Shown piece after piece: positions 9,128 through 17,864 of a stretch of DNA of 64,000 nt (position 1 is the stretch's first letter; each line of letters begins with the position of its first letter). This DNA is from Arcticimaribacter sp965277835 (GTDB lineage Bacteria; Bacteroidota; Bacteroidia; Flavobacteriales; Flavobacteriaceae). Position numbers and translations under genes: made by a program. Where the stretch lies: positions 806,001 through 870,000 of the forward strand of contig OZ255841.1 in NCBI GenBank assembly GCA_965277835.1, given 5' to 3'. Under the pieces are notes generated by a model. That model was not told the origin of the DNA, did not search any database, and worked only from the letters and a program-made list of their open reading frames with translations.

Positions 9128-11734
9128 TTATATAGAACTTAATAAAGGTTGTAACTCAAAATCAAATACTTCCGATTTATAATCTACAAAAAGCGTTTGA
9201 GTTTCTATATCTGATTTCTGCAAAATCAACTTACTAATAGGGTTCAAAAGCTCGTTTTGAAGCACTCTTTTTACAGGTCTTCCCCCATACTCTGGATCAA
9301 AACTAAGGACTGCTAATTGCTCTTTTGCTTCTTCAGAAAGGTCTAATATAATATTGTTTTGCTCTAATCTCTTTTTTATCGGCTGTAACTGAAGTTCAAC
9401 TATTTTTTTAATCTCTTTACGTGTTAGAGGCGAAAACACAACTGTATCATCAATTCTGTTTAAAAATTCAGGTCTAAGTGTTTCTTTTAAAATTTTAGAA
9501 ACTACATTTTTTGCTTCTTCTTGAGCTTTATTAAAATTTTCATGGTTCTCAAAAACAGATTGAATTTCTCTACCACCTAAGTTACTTGTCATAATAATAA
9601 CGGCATTAGTAAAGTCAGCTAAACGTCCTTTATTATCAGTTAACCTACCTTCGTCAAGTACCTGTAAAAGAATGTTAAACGTATCTGGGTGTGCTTTTTC
9701 AATTTCATCTAACAAAATTACAGAATATGGTTTTCTACGAACGGCTTCGGTTAACTGCCCCCCTTCATCATAACCTACATAGCCTGGGGGCGCACCTACC
9801 AGTCTGCTCACAGAATGACGCTCTTGGTATTCACTCATATCAATTCTAGTAATACTATTCTCATCATCAAACAACACTTCGGTAAGTGCTTTTGCTAATT
9901 CTGTTTTTCCTACTCCAGTTGTACCCAAAAACAAGAAACTCCCTATTGGACGATTTGGATCTTGCAATCCTGCTCTATTTCTTCTAATAGCATTGCTTAC
10001 TAAATTTACGGCAACTTCTTGTCCAATAATACGTTGATGTAATTCTTCTTCTAGGCTAATTAGTTTTTCTTTTTCAGTTTTTACCATTTTACTTATAGGA
10101 ATACCTGTCCACTTAGCAACTACCTCCGCTATATCATCTGCCGTTACTTCCTCTTGTATCAATGCACTATGGCTCTGAAAAGTACTTAAATCACTTTGCA
10201 GTTTTGCTATTCTCTCTTCTGCTTTTTGAAGTTTTCCATAACGAATTTCAGCAACAGCAGCATAATTTCCTTCTCTTTCGGCACGGTTAGCTTCTACTTT
10301 TAATGTTTCTATTTCTTGTTTAGTTTGCTGTAACTCATCTACTAGCTCTTTCTCTTGGCTCCATTGCGCAAAAAGTGTGTCCCTTTCTTCTTTTAACTCG
10401 CTTAGTTCTTGATTTAGTTTTTTTATTTTTTGAAATTCTTTCTCTTTTTTAATAGCAACCAATTCAATTTCAATTTGCCTAATTTTTCGATCTAATGTAT
10501 CTAACTCTTCAGGCTTAGAATTTATTTCCATTCTAATTTTAGATGCAGCCTCATCCATTAAATCAATTGCCTTATCTGGTAAAAATCTATTCATAATATA
10601 ACGGCTCGATAAAACTACTGCCGAAATAGCCGCCTCGTCTTTTATACGAACTTTATGATGTGTTTCATATTTCTCTTTAATCCCTCTAAGAATAGAAATA
10701 GCACTTTCGATATCAGGCTCATCAACACGCACTTTTTGAAAACGTCTTTCTAAAGCTTTATCTTTTTCAAAGTATTTTTGAAACTCATCTAATGTAGTTG
10801 CACCTATAGCTCTTAAATCTCCGCGAGCAAGTGCAGGTTTCAATATATTAGCTGCATCCATTGCGCCTTCACTTGCCCCTGCTCCCACAAGTGTATGAAT
10901 TTCATCAATAAATAAAATAAGGTTTCCATTACTATTGGTAATTTCTTTAATTACACTCTTTAGTCGTTCTTCAAATTCTCCTTTATATTTAGCTCCTGCA
11001 ATAAGAGCTCCCATATCTAACGCAAAAATTTGCTTGTCTTTTAAGTTCTCTGGAACATCGCCTTCAATAATTCTATGAGCCAATCCTTCGGCTATCGCCG
11101 TTTTTCCTGTCCCTGGTTCTCCTACAAGAATAGGATTATTCTTAGTACGCCGAGATAGTATTTGAAGTAAACGTCTAATTTCTTCGTCTCTACCTATAAC
11201 TGGATCTAACTTATTCTCTTTTGCAAGTTGATTAAGGTTCTTTGCATATTTCTCTAAACTATTAAAATTTGACTCGGCTGATGCAGAAGTAATTTTCTCA
11301 TCTTTTTGCAAACCGTGAATGGCTTCTTCTAAGTTTTTTTGAGTTACTCCTTGGTCTTTCAAAATTTTTGTAATACTCGAATCAGAGTCAAAAAGTGCCA
11401 ATAGAATATGTGTGGTTGCTACAAATTCGTCTTGTTGTTTTTGGGCTTTTTGAACAGCTTTCATTAAAGTTTGTGCAGCTTTCTGAGAAAATTGTAGTTG
11501 ACCTCCTTTTTCAACCTTAGCAAACTTATCTAAAGTGCGTTCTGCTATTAGTTTTGTTTGATTAAAATCTAATTGTAACTTTTTAAAAATATAAGGCAAT
11601 ACATTATCATCAACTGATAAAAGTGCGCAAAACAAATGTTCATTCTCTATTTGTGGATGCTCTTTTTCTTGAGCCAATAATTGAGCAGATTGAACTACTT
11701 CTTGAGATTTTAAAGTTAAGTTATTTAAGGTCAT
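9128..11734 (-). CDS. clpB: ATP-dependent disaggregase ClpB
   Basis: 868 residues, the full length of the family. It is a hexameric cytosolic AAA+ chaperone that extracts polypeptides from aggregates with DnaK. Seen in order: a Clp-N repeat domain (about 1-150); a first AAA module with Walker A GEPGTGKT and Walker B LFIDEIHT; a coiled-coil middle domain (about 400-530) rich in Lys/Glu/Gln; a second AAA module with GTTGVGKTE and VILLDEIEKAHPD; and a C-terminal D2-small domain with FDPEYGGRPVKR. There is no ClpA-type IGF loop for ClpP, as expected. Upstream, 11793-11836 carries paired TGTC/GACA elements that may be a stress operator. Confidence 0.97.
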   Translation of the reverse strand: MTLNNLTLKSQEVVQSAQLLAQEKEHPQIENEHLFCALLSVDDNVLPYIFKKLQLDFNQTKLIAERTLDKFAKVEKGGQLQFSQKAAQTLMKAVQKAQKQQDEFVATTHILLALFDSDSSITKILKDQGVTQKNLEEAIHGLQKDEKITSASAESNFNSLEKYAKNLNQLAKENKLDPVIGRDEEIRRLLQILSRRTKNNPILVGEPGTGKTAIAEGLAHRIIEGDVPENLKDKQIFALDMGALIAGAKYKGEFEERLKSVIKEITNSNGNLILFIDEIHTLVGAGASEGAMDAANILKPALARGDLRAIGATTLDEFQKYFEKDKALERRFQKVRVDEPDIESAISILRGIKEKYETHHKVRIKDEAAISAVVLSSRYIMNRFLPDKAIDLMDEAASKIRMEINSKPEELDTLDRKIRQIEIELVAIKKEKEFQKIKKLNQELSELKEERDTLFAQWSQEKELVDELQQTKQEIETLKVEANRAEREGNYAAVAEIRYGKLQKAEERIAKLQSDLSTFQSHSALIQEEVTADDIAEVVAKWTGIPISKMVKTEKEKLISLEEELHQRIIGQEVAVNLVSNAIRRNRAGLQDPNRPIGSFLFLGTTGVGKTELAKALTEVLFDDENSITRIDMSEYQERHSVSRLVGAPPGYVGYDEGGQLTEAVRRKPYSVILLDEIEKAHPDTFNILLQVLDEGRLTDNKGRLADFTNAVIIMTSNLGGREIQSVFENHENFNKAQEEAKNVVSKILKETLRPEFLNRIDDTVVFSPLTRKEIKKIVELQLQPIKKRLEQNNIILDLSEEAKEQLAVLSFDPEYGGRPVKRVLQNELLNPISKLILQKSDIETQTLFVDYKSEVFDFELQPLLSSI

Positions 11735-11792
11735 TGTTTTCTATATTTTTTCTAAATACCTCTATTGCAAAAGATGTACCTAAATAAAATAA

Positions 11793-11836
11793 AGACAATT
11801 TGTCTGTTTTTATATTATTTTATAGACAAAATGACA
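11793..11836 (-). promoter_or_regulatory. Paired TGTC/GACA elements upstream of clpB
   Basis: A perfect inverted repeat AGACAATTTGTCT (11793-11805; 6-bp arms around one base) and a related element AGACAAAATGACA (11824-11836), separated by 18 bp. They lie 59-102 bp upstream of the clpB ATG and after the argH stop. The location suggests a repressor or activator site for heat-shock control. The protein that binds is unknown, and no clear -33/-7 promoter pair was found between the elements and clpB. Confidence 0.4.
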
Positions 11837-11850
11837 CGCAAGGTTTTCTG

Positions 11851-13131
11851 CTAGATTAATTCTTCCATTTTTTGCTTAATCTTGTCTAGACCTAAATTAC
11901 CAATACTCCCAATATGCGAATGCATAACGGCTCGGTTGGGAATATATGTTTTCTCTTCTATAGCTTTACCTAATTCTCTATATGCATCTCGAAAAGGTTT
12001 CCCTTCTTGAACTTCTTTGTTCAACGTATCTACAGTAAAAAGATAATCATACTTAGGCTGATTTATTATATTAGTTGTTACTATTATTTTAGGAAGACTA
12101 AAAAGCAACATATCTAAACACGACTTTATTTCTTGGATTCCCTCTATAATCAATCCTTTTGCTAATTGCAGTTCTCTATGATATCCGCTAGGCAAGTTTG
12201 TTGTTAATAACGTTAATTGATTTGGAAGCCCTTGAAGCACATTGCATTTTCCTCGTATTAATTCAAAAACATCTGGGTTTTTCTTGTGAGGCATTATACT
12301 AGACCCTGTGGTTAAATCTTCGGGAAATGTAATAAAATTAAAATCTTGCCCCATATAAAGGCATACGTCCATAGCAAATTTAGATAATGTTCCTGCGAAC
12401 ATACTCAATGCCATTGCTGTTGTTTTTTCAGTTTTACCTCTACTCATTTGAGCCGCAACCGAATTATATTTCAATGTTTTAAACCCTAATAATTTAGTTG
12501 TATATTCTCTGTCAATAGGAAAAGAACTACCATAACCAGCAGCACTCCCCAAAGGATTTTGGTCTGCTATAGCCAATGCCGTATTCAAAAACTGAACATC
12601 GTCTATAAGGCTTTCTGCATAGGCAGAGAACCACATTCCAAACGAAGAGGGCATTGCTACCTGAAGATGAGTATACCCAGGCAACAAATCTTTTTGATGC
12701 TGTTCTGCTAGTTTCATAAATAAATTGAACAAACTAACTGTAGTTTTCTTAATCTCCTGTAGTTCGCCTTTTAGATATAAGTGCATAGCAACCAATACTT
12801 GATCATTCCTTGAGCGGGCAGTATGTATTTTTTTTCCTAAGTCCCCTAATTCCTCTATCAAAACATGTTCTATTTTTGAATGCATATCCTCAAATTCTTC
12901 CTCAATAACAAACGTTCCTGATACAGCCTCTTTTTTTAGTCTTTTCAAAACTGTTTCGAGAGACTTAAACTCATCTTCGGTTATTAGATTAATCTTGGAC
13001 AGCATCTTTGCGTGCGCTATAGACGCTTCACAATCATATGCGGCAAGTGCTAGGTCATGTACTCTATCATTGCCTACTGTAAAGTGATCTACTTTTTTGT
13101 GAGCTGCTTCTCCTTTTTGCCAGAGTTTCAT
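11851..13131 (-). CDS. argH: Argininosuccinate lyase
   Basis: 426 residues. Last step of arginine synthesis: argininosuccinate to arginine and fumarate. Fumarase/aspartase superfamily, with the signature loop GSSIMPHKKNP carrying the catalytic Ser, plus RSRNDQV and YTHLQVAMP motifs near residues 106 and 150. The N-terminus is slightly short compared with E. coli ArgH but typical of Bacteroidota. Its start overlaps the end of argE by 4 bases. It is the last gene of the nine-gene arginine operon; clpB follows after 116 bp with its own control region. Confidence 0.95.
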   Translation of the reverse strand: MKLWQKGEAAHKKVDHFTVGNDRVHDLALAAYDCEASIAHAKMLSKINLITEDEFKSLETVLKRLKKEAVSGTFVIEEEFEDMHSKIEHVLIEELGDLGKKIHTARSRNDQVLVAMHLYLKGELQEIKKTTVSLFNLFMKLAEQHQKDLLPGYTHLQVAMPSSFGMWFSAYAESLIDDVQFLNTALAIADQNPLGSAAGYGSSFPIDREYTTKLLGFKTLKYNSVAAQMSRGKTEKTTAMALSMFAGTLSKFAMDVCLYMGQDFNFITFPEDLTTGSSIMPHKKNPDVFELIRGKCNVLQGLPNQLTLLTTNLPSGYHRELQLAKGLIIEGIQEIKSCLDMLLFSLPKIIVTTNIINQPKYDYLFTVDTLNKEVQEGKPFRDAYRELGKAIEEKTYIPNRAVMHSHIGSIGNLGLDKIKQKMEELI

Positions 13132-14186
13132 AGTATTTCATTTAAAAGTTTAATATAAAAATCAATCCCTTCTTCTATTTCATAAACATAAATAAACTCA
13201 TCTGCAGTATGCGAACGTGTAGAATCTCCTGGACCTAGTTTTAAAGAAGGGCAACTTAGTTTTGATTGATCTGAAAGTGTTGGAGAGCCATAAGTAGTTT
13301 TACCTAAACGTATCCCTGCTTGTACCAACTCATGGTTTACTGGAATAGAAGATGAGTTTAAGTTTGTTGAGCGTGGAATTAATCTACAAGGTGCTTCTTC
13401 CAAAAGATTAACAATCTCTTCATTCGAATAACAATCATTTACTCGTACATCAATAACAAGATTGACTTCTGCGGGCACCACGTTATGTTCGCTTCCTGCA
13501 TTGACTTGAGTAACCGTCATTTTAACTGACCCTAATGCTTCTGATTTTTTTTCAAATTCATAATGCTTAAACCAATCTAAAACTTCAGGGAGCTTCATAA
13601 TTGGGTTGTCGTTGTTAGGGTGTGCCGCATGACTAGCTGTTCCACTTACAACGCCATCGAAAACTACCAAGCCTTTTTCAGCGATAGCTAATTTCATTAA
13701 TGTTGGTTCACCTACAATAGCAAAATCAATTTTTGGCAATGTCATCAAAAGAGAATCTAATCCGTCAGTCCCCGAACTTTCTTCTTCTCCTGTAGCAGCT
13801 ATAATTATATTGTATTTTGGGTTAGGATAATCATAATAATATGTAAAAAGAGAAAGTAATGAGACCAAAGGCCCTCCGGCATCGTTACTACCCAAACCAT
13901 AAAGTTTTCCATCTTCTATGTGTGGATGAAATGGATCCTTAGTATATGCAGCATTAGGCTTTACTGTATCATGGTGCGAATTAAGTAAAAGTGTCGGCTT
14001 ACCTTCTTCATAAAACTTATTGAAAGCATACACATTATTGTTCTCTCTAAAAAAAGGGATATTATAATCTATAAACCATTGTTCAATTCGCTTTGCCGTA
14101 AGGTCTTCTTCTCCCGAGAAAGATTGAATTGAGATAAGGTCTTTTAAAAGCTCAATAGCATTTAAAGTAATTTTTTTTATGTCCAT
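13128..14186 (-). CDS. argE: M20 deacylase for N-acylcitrulline (ArgE type)
   Basis: 352 residues. M20 metallopeptidase-family amidohydrolase. Zinc-ligand motifs are visible: SHHDTVKP, GSNDAGGP with bridging Asp, the catalytic pair ATGEEESSG, and a late His in STRSHTADEF. In operons with an acylornithine carbamoyltransferase, this enzyme removes the acyl group from N-acetyl- or N-succinyl-citrulline rather than from acetylornithine. That assignment follows from context, not from the sequence of this protein alone. One base separates it from argB upstream and it overlaps argH downstream, so it is tightly coupled within the operon. Confidence 0.88.
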   Translation of the reverse strand: MDIKKITLNAIELLKDLISIQSFSGEEDLTAKRIEQWFIDYNIPFFRENNNVYAFNKFYEEGKPTLLLNSHHDTVKPNAAYTKDPFHPHIEDGKLYGLGSNDAGGPLVSLLSLFTYYYDYPNPKYNIIIAATGEEESSGTDGLDSLLMTLPKIDFAIVGEPTLMKLAIAEKGLVVFDGVVSGTASHAAHPNNDNPIMKLPEVLDWFKHYEFEKKSEALGSVKMTVTQVNAGSEHNVVPAEVNLVIDVRVNDCYSNEEIVNLLEEAPCRLIPRSTNLNSSSIPVNHELVQAGIRLGKTTYGSPTLSDQSKLSCPSLKLGPGDSTRSHTADEFIYVYEIEEGIDFYIKLLNEIL

Positions 14187-14187
14187 G

Positions 14188-14961
14188 TTATAATGTAATA
14201 GAAGTGTGTTTTGTATTTCCTGAAATCATTTCTGCTTTACCAATTGTTACTTTATTAACTCCTTTTTTAAGAGCATTATATACATTCTCCATTTTGACTA
14301 GCATCCCGTCAGAAATAATTTTTTGATTTAATAATTCACTATATAATTTAGAGTCAATATGCTCGATAAGTGAATCTGGGTTTTCTAACGACCGCATAAC
14401 TCCTAACTGTTCAAAACAATAATGCAACGTAACTCTATACTCTTTCCCTAAAGCAATTGCTATGCTCGAGGCAATAGTATCGGCATTTGTGTTGAGTAAT
14501 TGCCCTTTCCCATCGTGGGTTAAAGCACAACACACAGGTATAATATTTTGCGAAAGCAGCGATTTAAAAAAATCTGTGTTTACGTCTACAATATCCCCAA
14601 CCCATCCATAATCTATATTTTTATGTGTCCTTTTAACAGCCCGAATAGCGTTCCCGTCCGCCCCAGACAATCCAACTGCATTACAATTTAATCCTTGAAG
14701 TGAAGCAACTATGTTCTTATTAATTTGCCCAGCGTATATACCCGTTATTAACTCAAGTGTGTCAGAGTCGGTAATTCGCCTACCATCAATAAGTTGCACG
14801 GGGATATTTAAACGTTCCGCCCACTGGCTTGCCTTTTTACCTCCTCCATGAACCAATATCTTCAGTCCTTTTAAATCTGCAAAAATCTTTAAAAAGGATT
14901 TTAACTCATTAGGATTATCAATTACATTTCCTCCTATTTTAACAATATTAATTTCCTTCAT
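14188..14961 (-). CDS. argB: N-acylglutamate kinase
   Basis: 257 residues. Amino-acid kinase family; phosphorylates the gamma-carboxyl of N-acetyl- or N-succinyl-glutamate, the second step of the pathway. Seen: the N-terminal VKIGGNVID glycine loop, VHGGGK, the substrate-binding IDGRRITD, VGLSGADGN, and LNTNADTIAS near residue 157. It is short, of the E. coli-like type without the N-terminal helix linked to arginine feedback in hexameric kinases. That fits an operon controlled at transcription. Its 5' end overlaps the 3' end of argF by 14 bases. Confidence 0.92.
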   Translation of the reverse strand: MKEINIVKIGGNVIDNPNELKSFLKIFADLKGLKILVHGGGKKASQWAERLNIPVQLIDGRRITDSDTLELITGIYAGQINKNIVASLQGLNCNAVGLSGADGNAIRAVKRTHKNIDYGWVGDIVDVNTDFFKSLLSQNIIPVCCALTHDGKGQLLNTNADTIASSIAIALGKEYRVTLHYCFEQLGVMRSLENPDSLIEHIDSKLYSELLNQKIISDGMLVKMENVYNALKKGVNKVTIGKAEMISGNTKHTSITL

Positions 14962-15901
14962 AGTCTAATAAGGTTTTGAGTACAGCCTGTGCCGCAAACG
15001 TTCGGTTATTTGCCTGCTCTATTATCAATGAATTTGAATTATCGAGTACATCATCTGCTGCTACTACATTTCTCCTCAACGGAAGGCAGTGCATAAACTT
15101 AGCTTGGTTTGTACTTTTCATTTTCTCTTGTGTCAACATCCAATTCTTATCTGTTCGAAGTACAGCGCCATAATTAGAGTATGAAGACCAATTTTTAACA
15201 TATACAAAATCAGCATTCTCCAAAGCTTCATCTTGGTTATAGACAATAGGAATATCCTTAGTTAACTCTGGATTTAGTTCATAACCTTTAGGGTGAGTAA
15301 TTATAAAATCTGCATCTTGATACTGCATCATTTCTACAAACGAATTTGCTACTGCATGTGGTAATGCTTTGGGGTGAGGTGCCCAAGTCAGTACAACTTT
15401 TGGTTTTATTTCTTTTTTGTACTCGGCAAGTGTTACCGCATCTGCCAAAGCTTGCAAAGGGTGTCCCGTCGCACTTTCCATATTTATCACAGGTATTGTA
15501 GCATACTTTACAAAACTATTTAACACAATCTCAGATTCATCCTTGTTTTTATCCGACAAAGAAGCAAAAGCCCGTATTGCTACCATATTACAATAAACCG
15601 AAATTACCGCGGCAGCTTCTCTAATATGTTCCGAACTAGAACCGTCCATTACCGTTCCATCTTCAAACTCTAGCGTCCAGGCTTCATTTGAAAAATTCAT
15701 AACTATTAAATTAAATCCAAGGCTTTGAGCTGCTTTTTGAGTACTTAATCGGGTTCTAAGGCTAGGATTAAAAAATATAAGTCCCAAGGTTTTCCTTTTC
15801 GCATAATTCTCAAATTGATACGGATCCTTTTTTAACGATCTGGCAAGTGTTATTGCAGCATTAAAATCTGGTAAGTCCCGAAGCGATAAAAAGTTTTTCA
15901 T
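14948..15901 (-). CDS. argF': N-acylornithine carbamoyltransferase (ArgF', probably N-succinyl type)
   Basis: 317 residues. Aspartate/ornithine carbamoyltransferase superfamily, but of the acylornithine subfamily. The carbamoyl-phosphate loop reads NPSLRTRLS (residues 45-53), followed by the subfamily's long 80s loop MDGSSSEH and by TWAPHPKALP, KNWSSY and MHCLPLRR. It transfers a carbamoyl group to N-acylornithine to give N-acylcitrulline. The residue that sets the acyl group in characterised members (Pro90 in the Bacteroides succinyl enzyme, Glu92 in the Xanthomonas acetyl enzyme, from memory) is Ser90 here, so it is not the acetyl-type Glu. Ordinary ornithine carbamoyltransferase is unlikely given this loop. 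Confidence 0.9.
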   Translation of the reverse strand: MKNFLSLRDLPDFNAAITLARSLKKDPYQFENYAKRKTLGLIFFNPSLRTRLSTQKAAQSLGFNLIVMNFSNEAWTLEFEDGTVMDGSSSEHIREAAAVISVYCNMVAIRAFASLSDKNKDESEIVLNSFVKYATIPVINMESATGHPLQALADAVTLAEYKKEIKPKVVLTWAPHPKALPHAVANSFVEMMQYQDADFIITHPKGYELNPELTKDIPIVYNQDEALENADFVYVKNWSSYSNYGAVLRTDKNWMLTQEKMKSTNQAKFMHCLPLRRNVVAADDVLDNSNSLIIEQANNRTFAAQAVLKTLLDYEGN

Positions 15902-15908
15902 AATTAAA

Positions 15909-17048
15909 TCAGTTATTTAATTCCTCAAGAGCCTCTTTTAATTTTGCAAAAAACACATCTATATGAGATTCCTGAATTGTTAAAGGAGGTAAAATTCGGA
16001 GCAGTCTTTTGTTACTACTTCCCCCTGTAAATATTTTCTTATCATAAATCATTTTCTTGCGGAGTGGAGCTACATCAAAATCAAATTCAAACCCAAGCAT
16101 TAACCCTCGTCCTTTAATTTGTTTTATTTGTTTTATGTCTTTAGCCTTCTGCATAAAATATGCTTCAAGCGTTGCTGCATGGTCTTGCAAATTCTGTTTC
16201 TCCAAAACTTCAAGAACAGCTAAAGTCGCAGCACAAGCAAGGTGATTCCCTCCAAAAGTAGTACCTAGCATACCATACTTTGCTTTTATACTTGAATGAA
16301 TCAAAACGCCCCCTACTGGGAAACCATTACCCATCCCTTTTGCCATAGTAATTATTTGAGGCGTAATTTTATATTTCTGAAATGCAAAAAAAGTTCCTGT
16401 TCTTCCAAAACCTGATTGAATCTCATCTGCAATTAAGCATACGTTATATTGGTTACAAAGCTTATTCAATTTATTTACAAAACTTTCCGAAGGTTCATCT
16501 AACCCTCCTACACCCTGAATAGGCTCAAAAATAACTGCACAAACATCACCTTTCTTTAGCTCATCCTTCAAAGCTTTTTCATCGTTAAAATTTAAAAATG
16601 TAACCTTATGACTACGGTTTATTGGAGCCTTAATATTTTCGTTATCTGTTGCCCCAACCGCAATACTAGTTCTTCCATGAAATCCATTTTTAAATGCAAT
16701 AATACGCTCTTTGCCTGTCTCAAAAGAAGCTAATTTAAGTGCGTTTTCGTTAGCCTCTGCCCCCGAGTTACACATAAAAAGATGATACTCAGAGCAATTA
16801 GACTGGCTTGCAATAGTACTTGCCACTTCCTCTTGCAAAGGATTTTGAATTGCATTGGAATAAAACCCAATTTGTGCTAATTGATTTTTTAATCTTTCAG
16901 TGTAATGTGGATGCCCATGCCCAATAGAAATCACTGCATGACCTCCATAAAAATCTAAATATTCAAGTCCGTTCTCATCATAAACATAAACATCTTTTGC
17001 CCGAACTGGGGTAACCTCATATAATGGATATACATCAAAAAGTTTCAT
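15909..17048 (-). CDS. argD: Acylornithine aminotransferase
   Basis: 379 residues. Class III PLP aminotransferase; converts N-acylglutamate semialdehyde to N-acylornithine with glutamate as amino donor. Seen: the NSGAEANENALKLA cofactor-phosphate site, FHGRTSIAVGATDN, the LIADEIQSGFGRTG motif with the PLP-binding Asp, and AKGMGNGFPVGGV containing the Schiff-base Lys. Length is typical of ArgD. It lies 3 bases after proC and 7 bases before argF. Acetyl versus succinyl preference cannot be read from the sequence. Confidence 0.92.
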   Translation of the reverse strand: MKLFDVYPLYEVTPVRAKDVYVYDENGLEYLDFYGGHAVISIGHGHPHYTERLKNQLAQIGFYSNAIQNPLQEEVASTIASQSNCSEYHLFMCNSGAEANENALKLASFETGKERIIAFKNGFHGRTSIAVGATDNENIKAPINRSHKVTFLNFNDEKALKDELKKGDVCAVIFEPIQGVGGLDEPSESFVNKLNKLCNQYNVCLIADEIQSGFGRTGTFFAFQKYKITPQIITMAKGMGNGFPVGGVLIHSSIKAKYGMLGTTFGGNHLACAATLAVLEVLEKQNLQDHAATLEAYFMQKAKDIKQIKQIKGRGLMLGFEFDFDVAPLRKKMIYDKKIFTGGSSNKRLLRILPPLTIQESHIDVFFAKLKEALEELNN

Positions 17049-17051
17049 ATA

Positions 17052-17846
17052 TTATTTGCTTTTCATTTCATCTATCTTGCTAAACGATGCAGCCAAACCT
17101 CTAATTAAAGAAGAACTCAAACCCTGATGCTCCATTTCATTTAAACCCGTAATAGTACACCCCCTAGGTGTGGTTACTTTGTCAATTTCTGCTTCGGGGT
17201 GTGACTTATTTTCTATTAATAACGATGCTGCTCCAAGAGCCGTATATACCGACATATTCAAAGCTTCTTCTGCTTCAAACCCCAATTGAACTCCGCCTTG
17301 TGTCATCGCCCGTATTAAACGCATCCAAAATGCTATTCCACTTGCACATATAACTGTAGCTGCTTGCATGTGCTCTTCTGCTATTTCTATTGAAGTACCC
17401 AACCCATTAAATATTGCTTTGGTAATTTCTACGCGTTTTTTCCCCACATTATTTGAACATATACAAGTCATTGACTTCCCAATAGAAATTGCCGTATTCG
17501 GCATACTTCTAATAATGGGGAATTGAGTACCTATTATGGCTTCAATACTTTCTATTTTAAAACCTGTTATAGTCGAAATTAAAATATGCTTGTCCGTAAG
17601 ACTAGGCTTAATTGAAGTTAGTATATCTCCAAACTGTCTCGGTTGAACTGCAAAAATTATAATATCCGAATTTTTAACCGCTTCTAAATTATCAGAGGTT
17701 ATAAATATATTTTTATGCCCCTCCCAATCCGAAATAAGACTTAAGTCTCTTCGAGTTAAATATAACGTAGTAATTGTGTTGTTTATAACAAGTCCTTTGG
17801 CTATACTTAGCCCTAAATTCCCTGCTCCTATTATAGCTATTTTCAT
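17052..17846 (-). CDS. proC: Pyrroline-5-carboxylate reductase
   Basis: 264 residues. NAD(P)-binding Rossmann N-terminus (IIGAGNLGLSIAKGL, residues 4-18) and the C-terminal P5C reductase signature (TTPRGCTITGLNEMEHQGL), with IRSMPNTAISIGKSM in between. It makes proline from pyrroline-5-carboxylate. Embedded between argC and argD with gaps of 18 and 3 bases, so it must be transcribed with the arginine genes. This links proline formation to arginine control. Confidence 0.92.
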   Translation of the reverse strand: MKIAIIGAGNLGLSIAKGLVINNTITTLYLTRRDLSLISDWEGHKNIFITSDNLEAVKNSDIIIFAVQPRQFGDILTSIKPSLTDKHILISTITGFKIESIEAIIGTQFPIIRSMPNTAISIGKSMTCICSNNVGKKRVEITKAIFNGLGTSIEIAEEHMQAATVICASGIAFWMRLIRAMTQGGVQLGFEAEEALNMSVYTALGAASLLIENKSHPEAEIDKVTTPRGCTITGLNEMEHQGLSSSLIRGLAASFSKIDEMKSK

Positions 17847-17864
17847 TTTTACTTTTTTTTTGAT

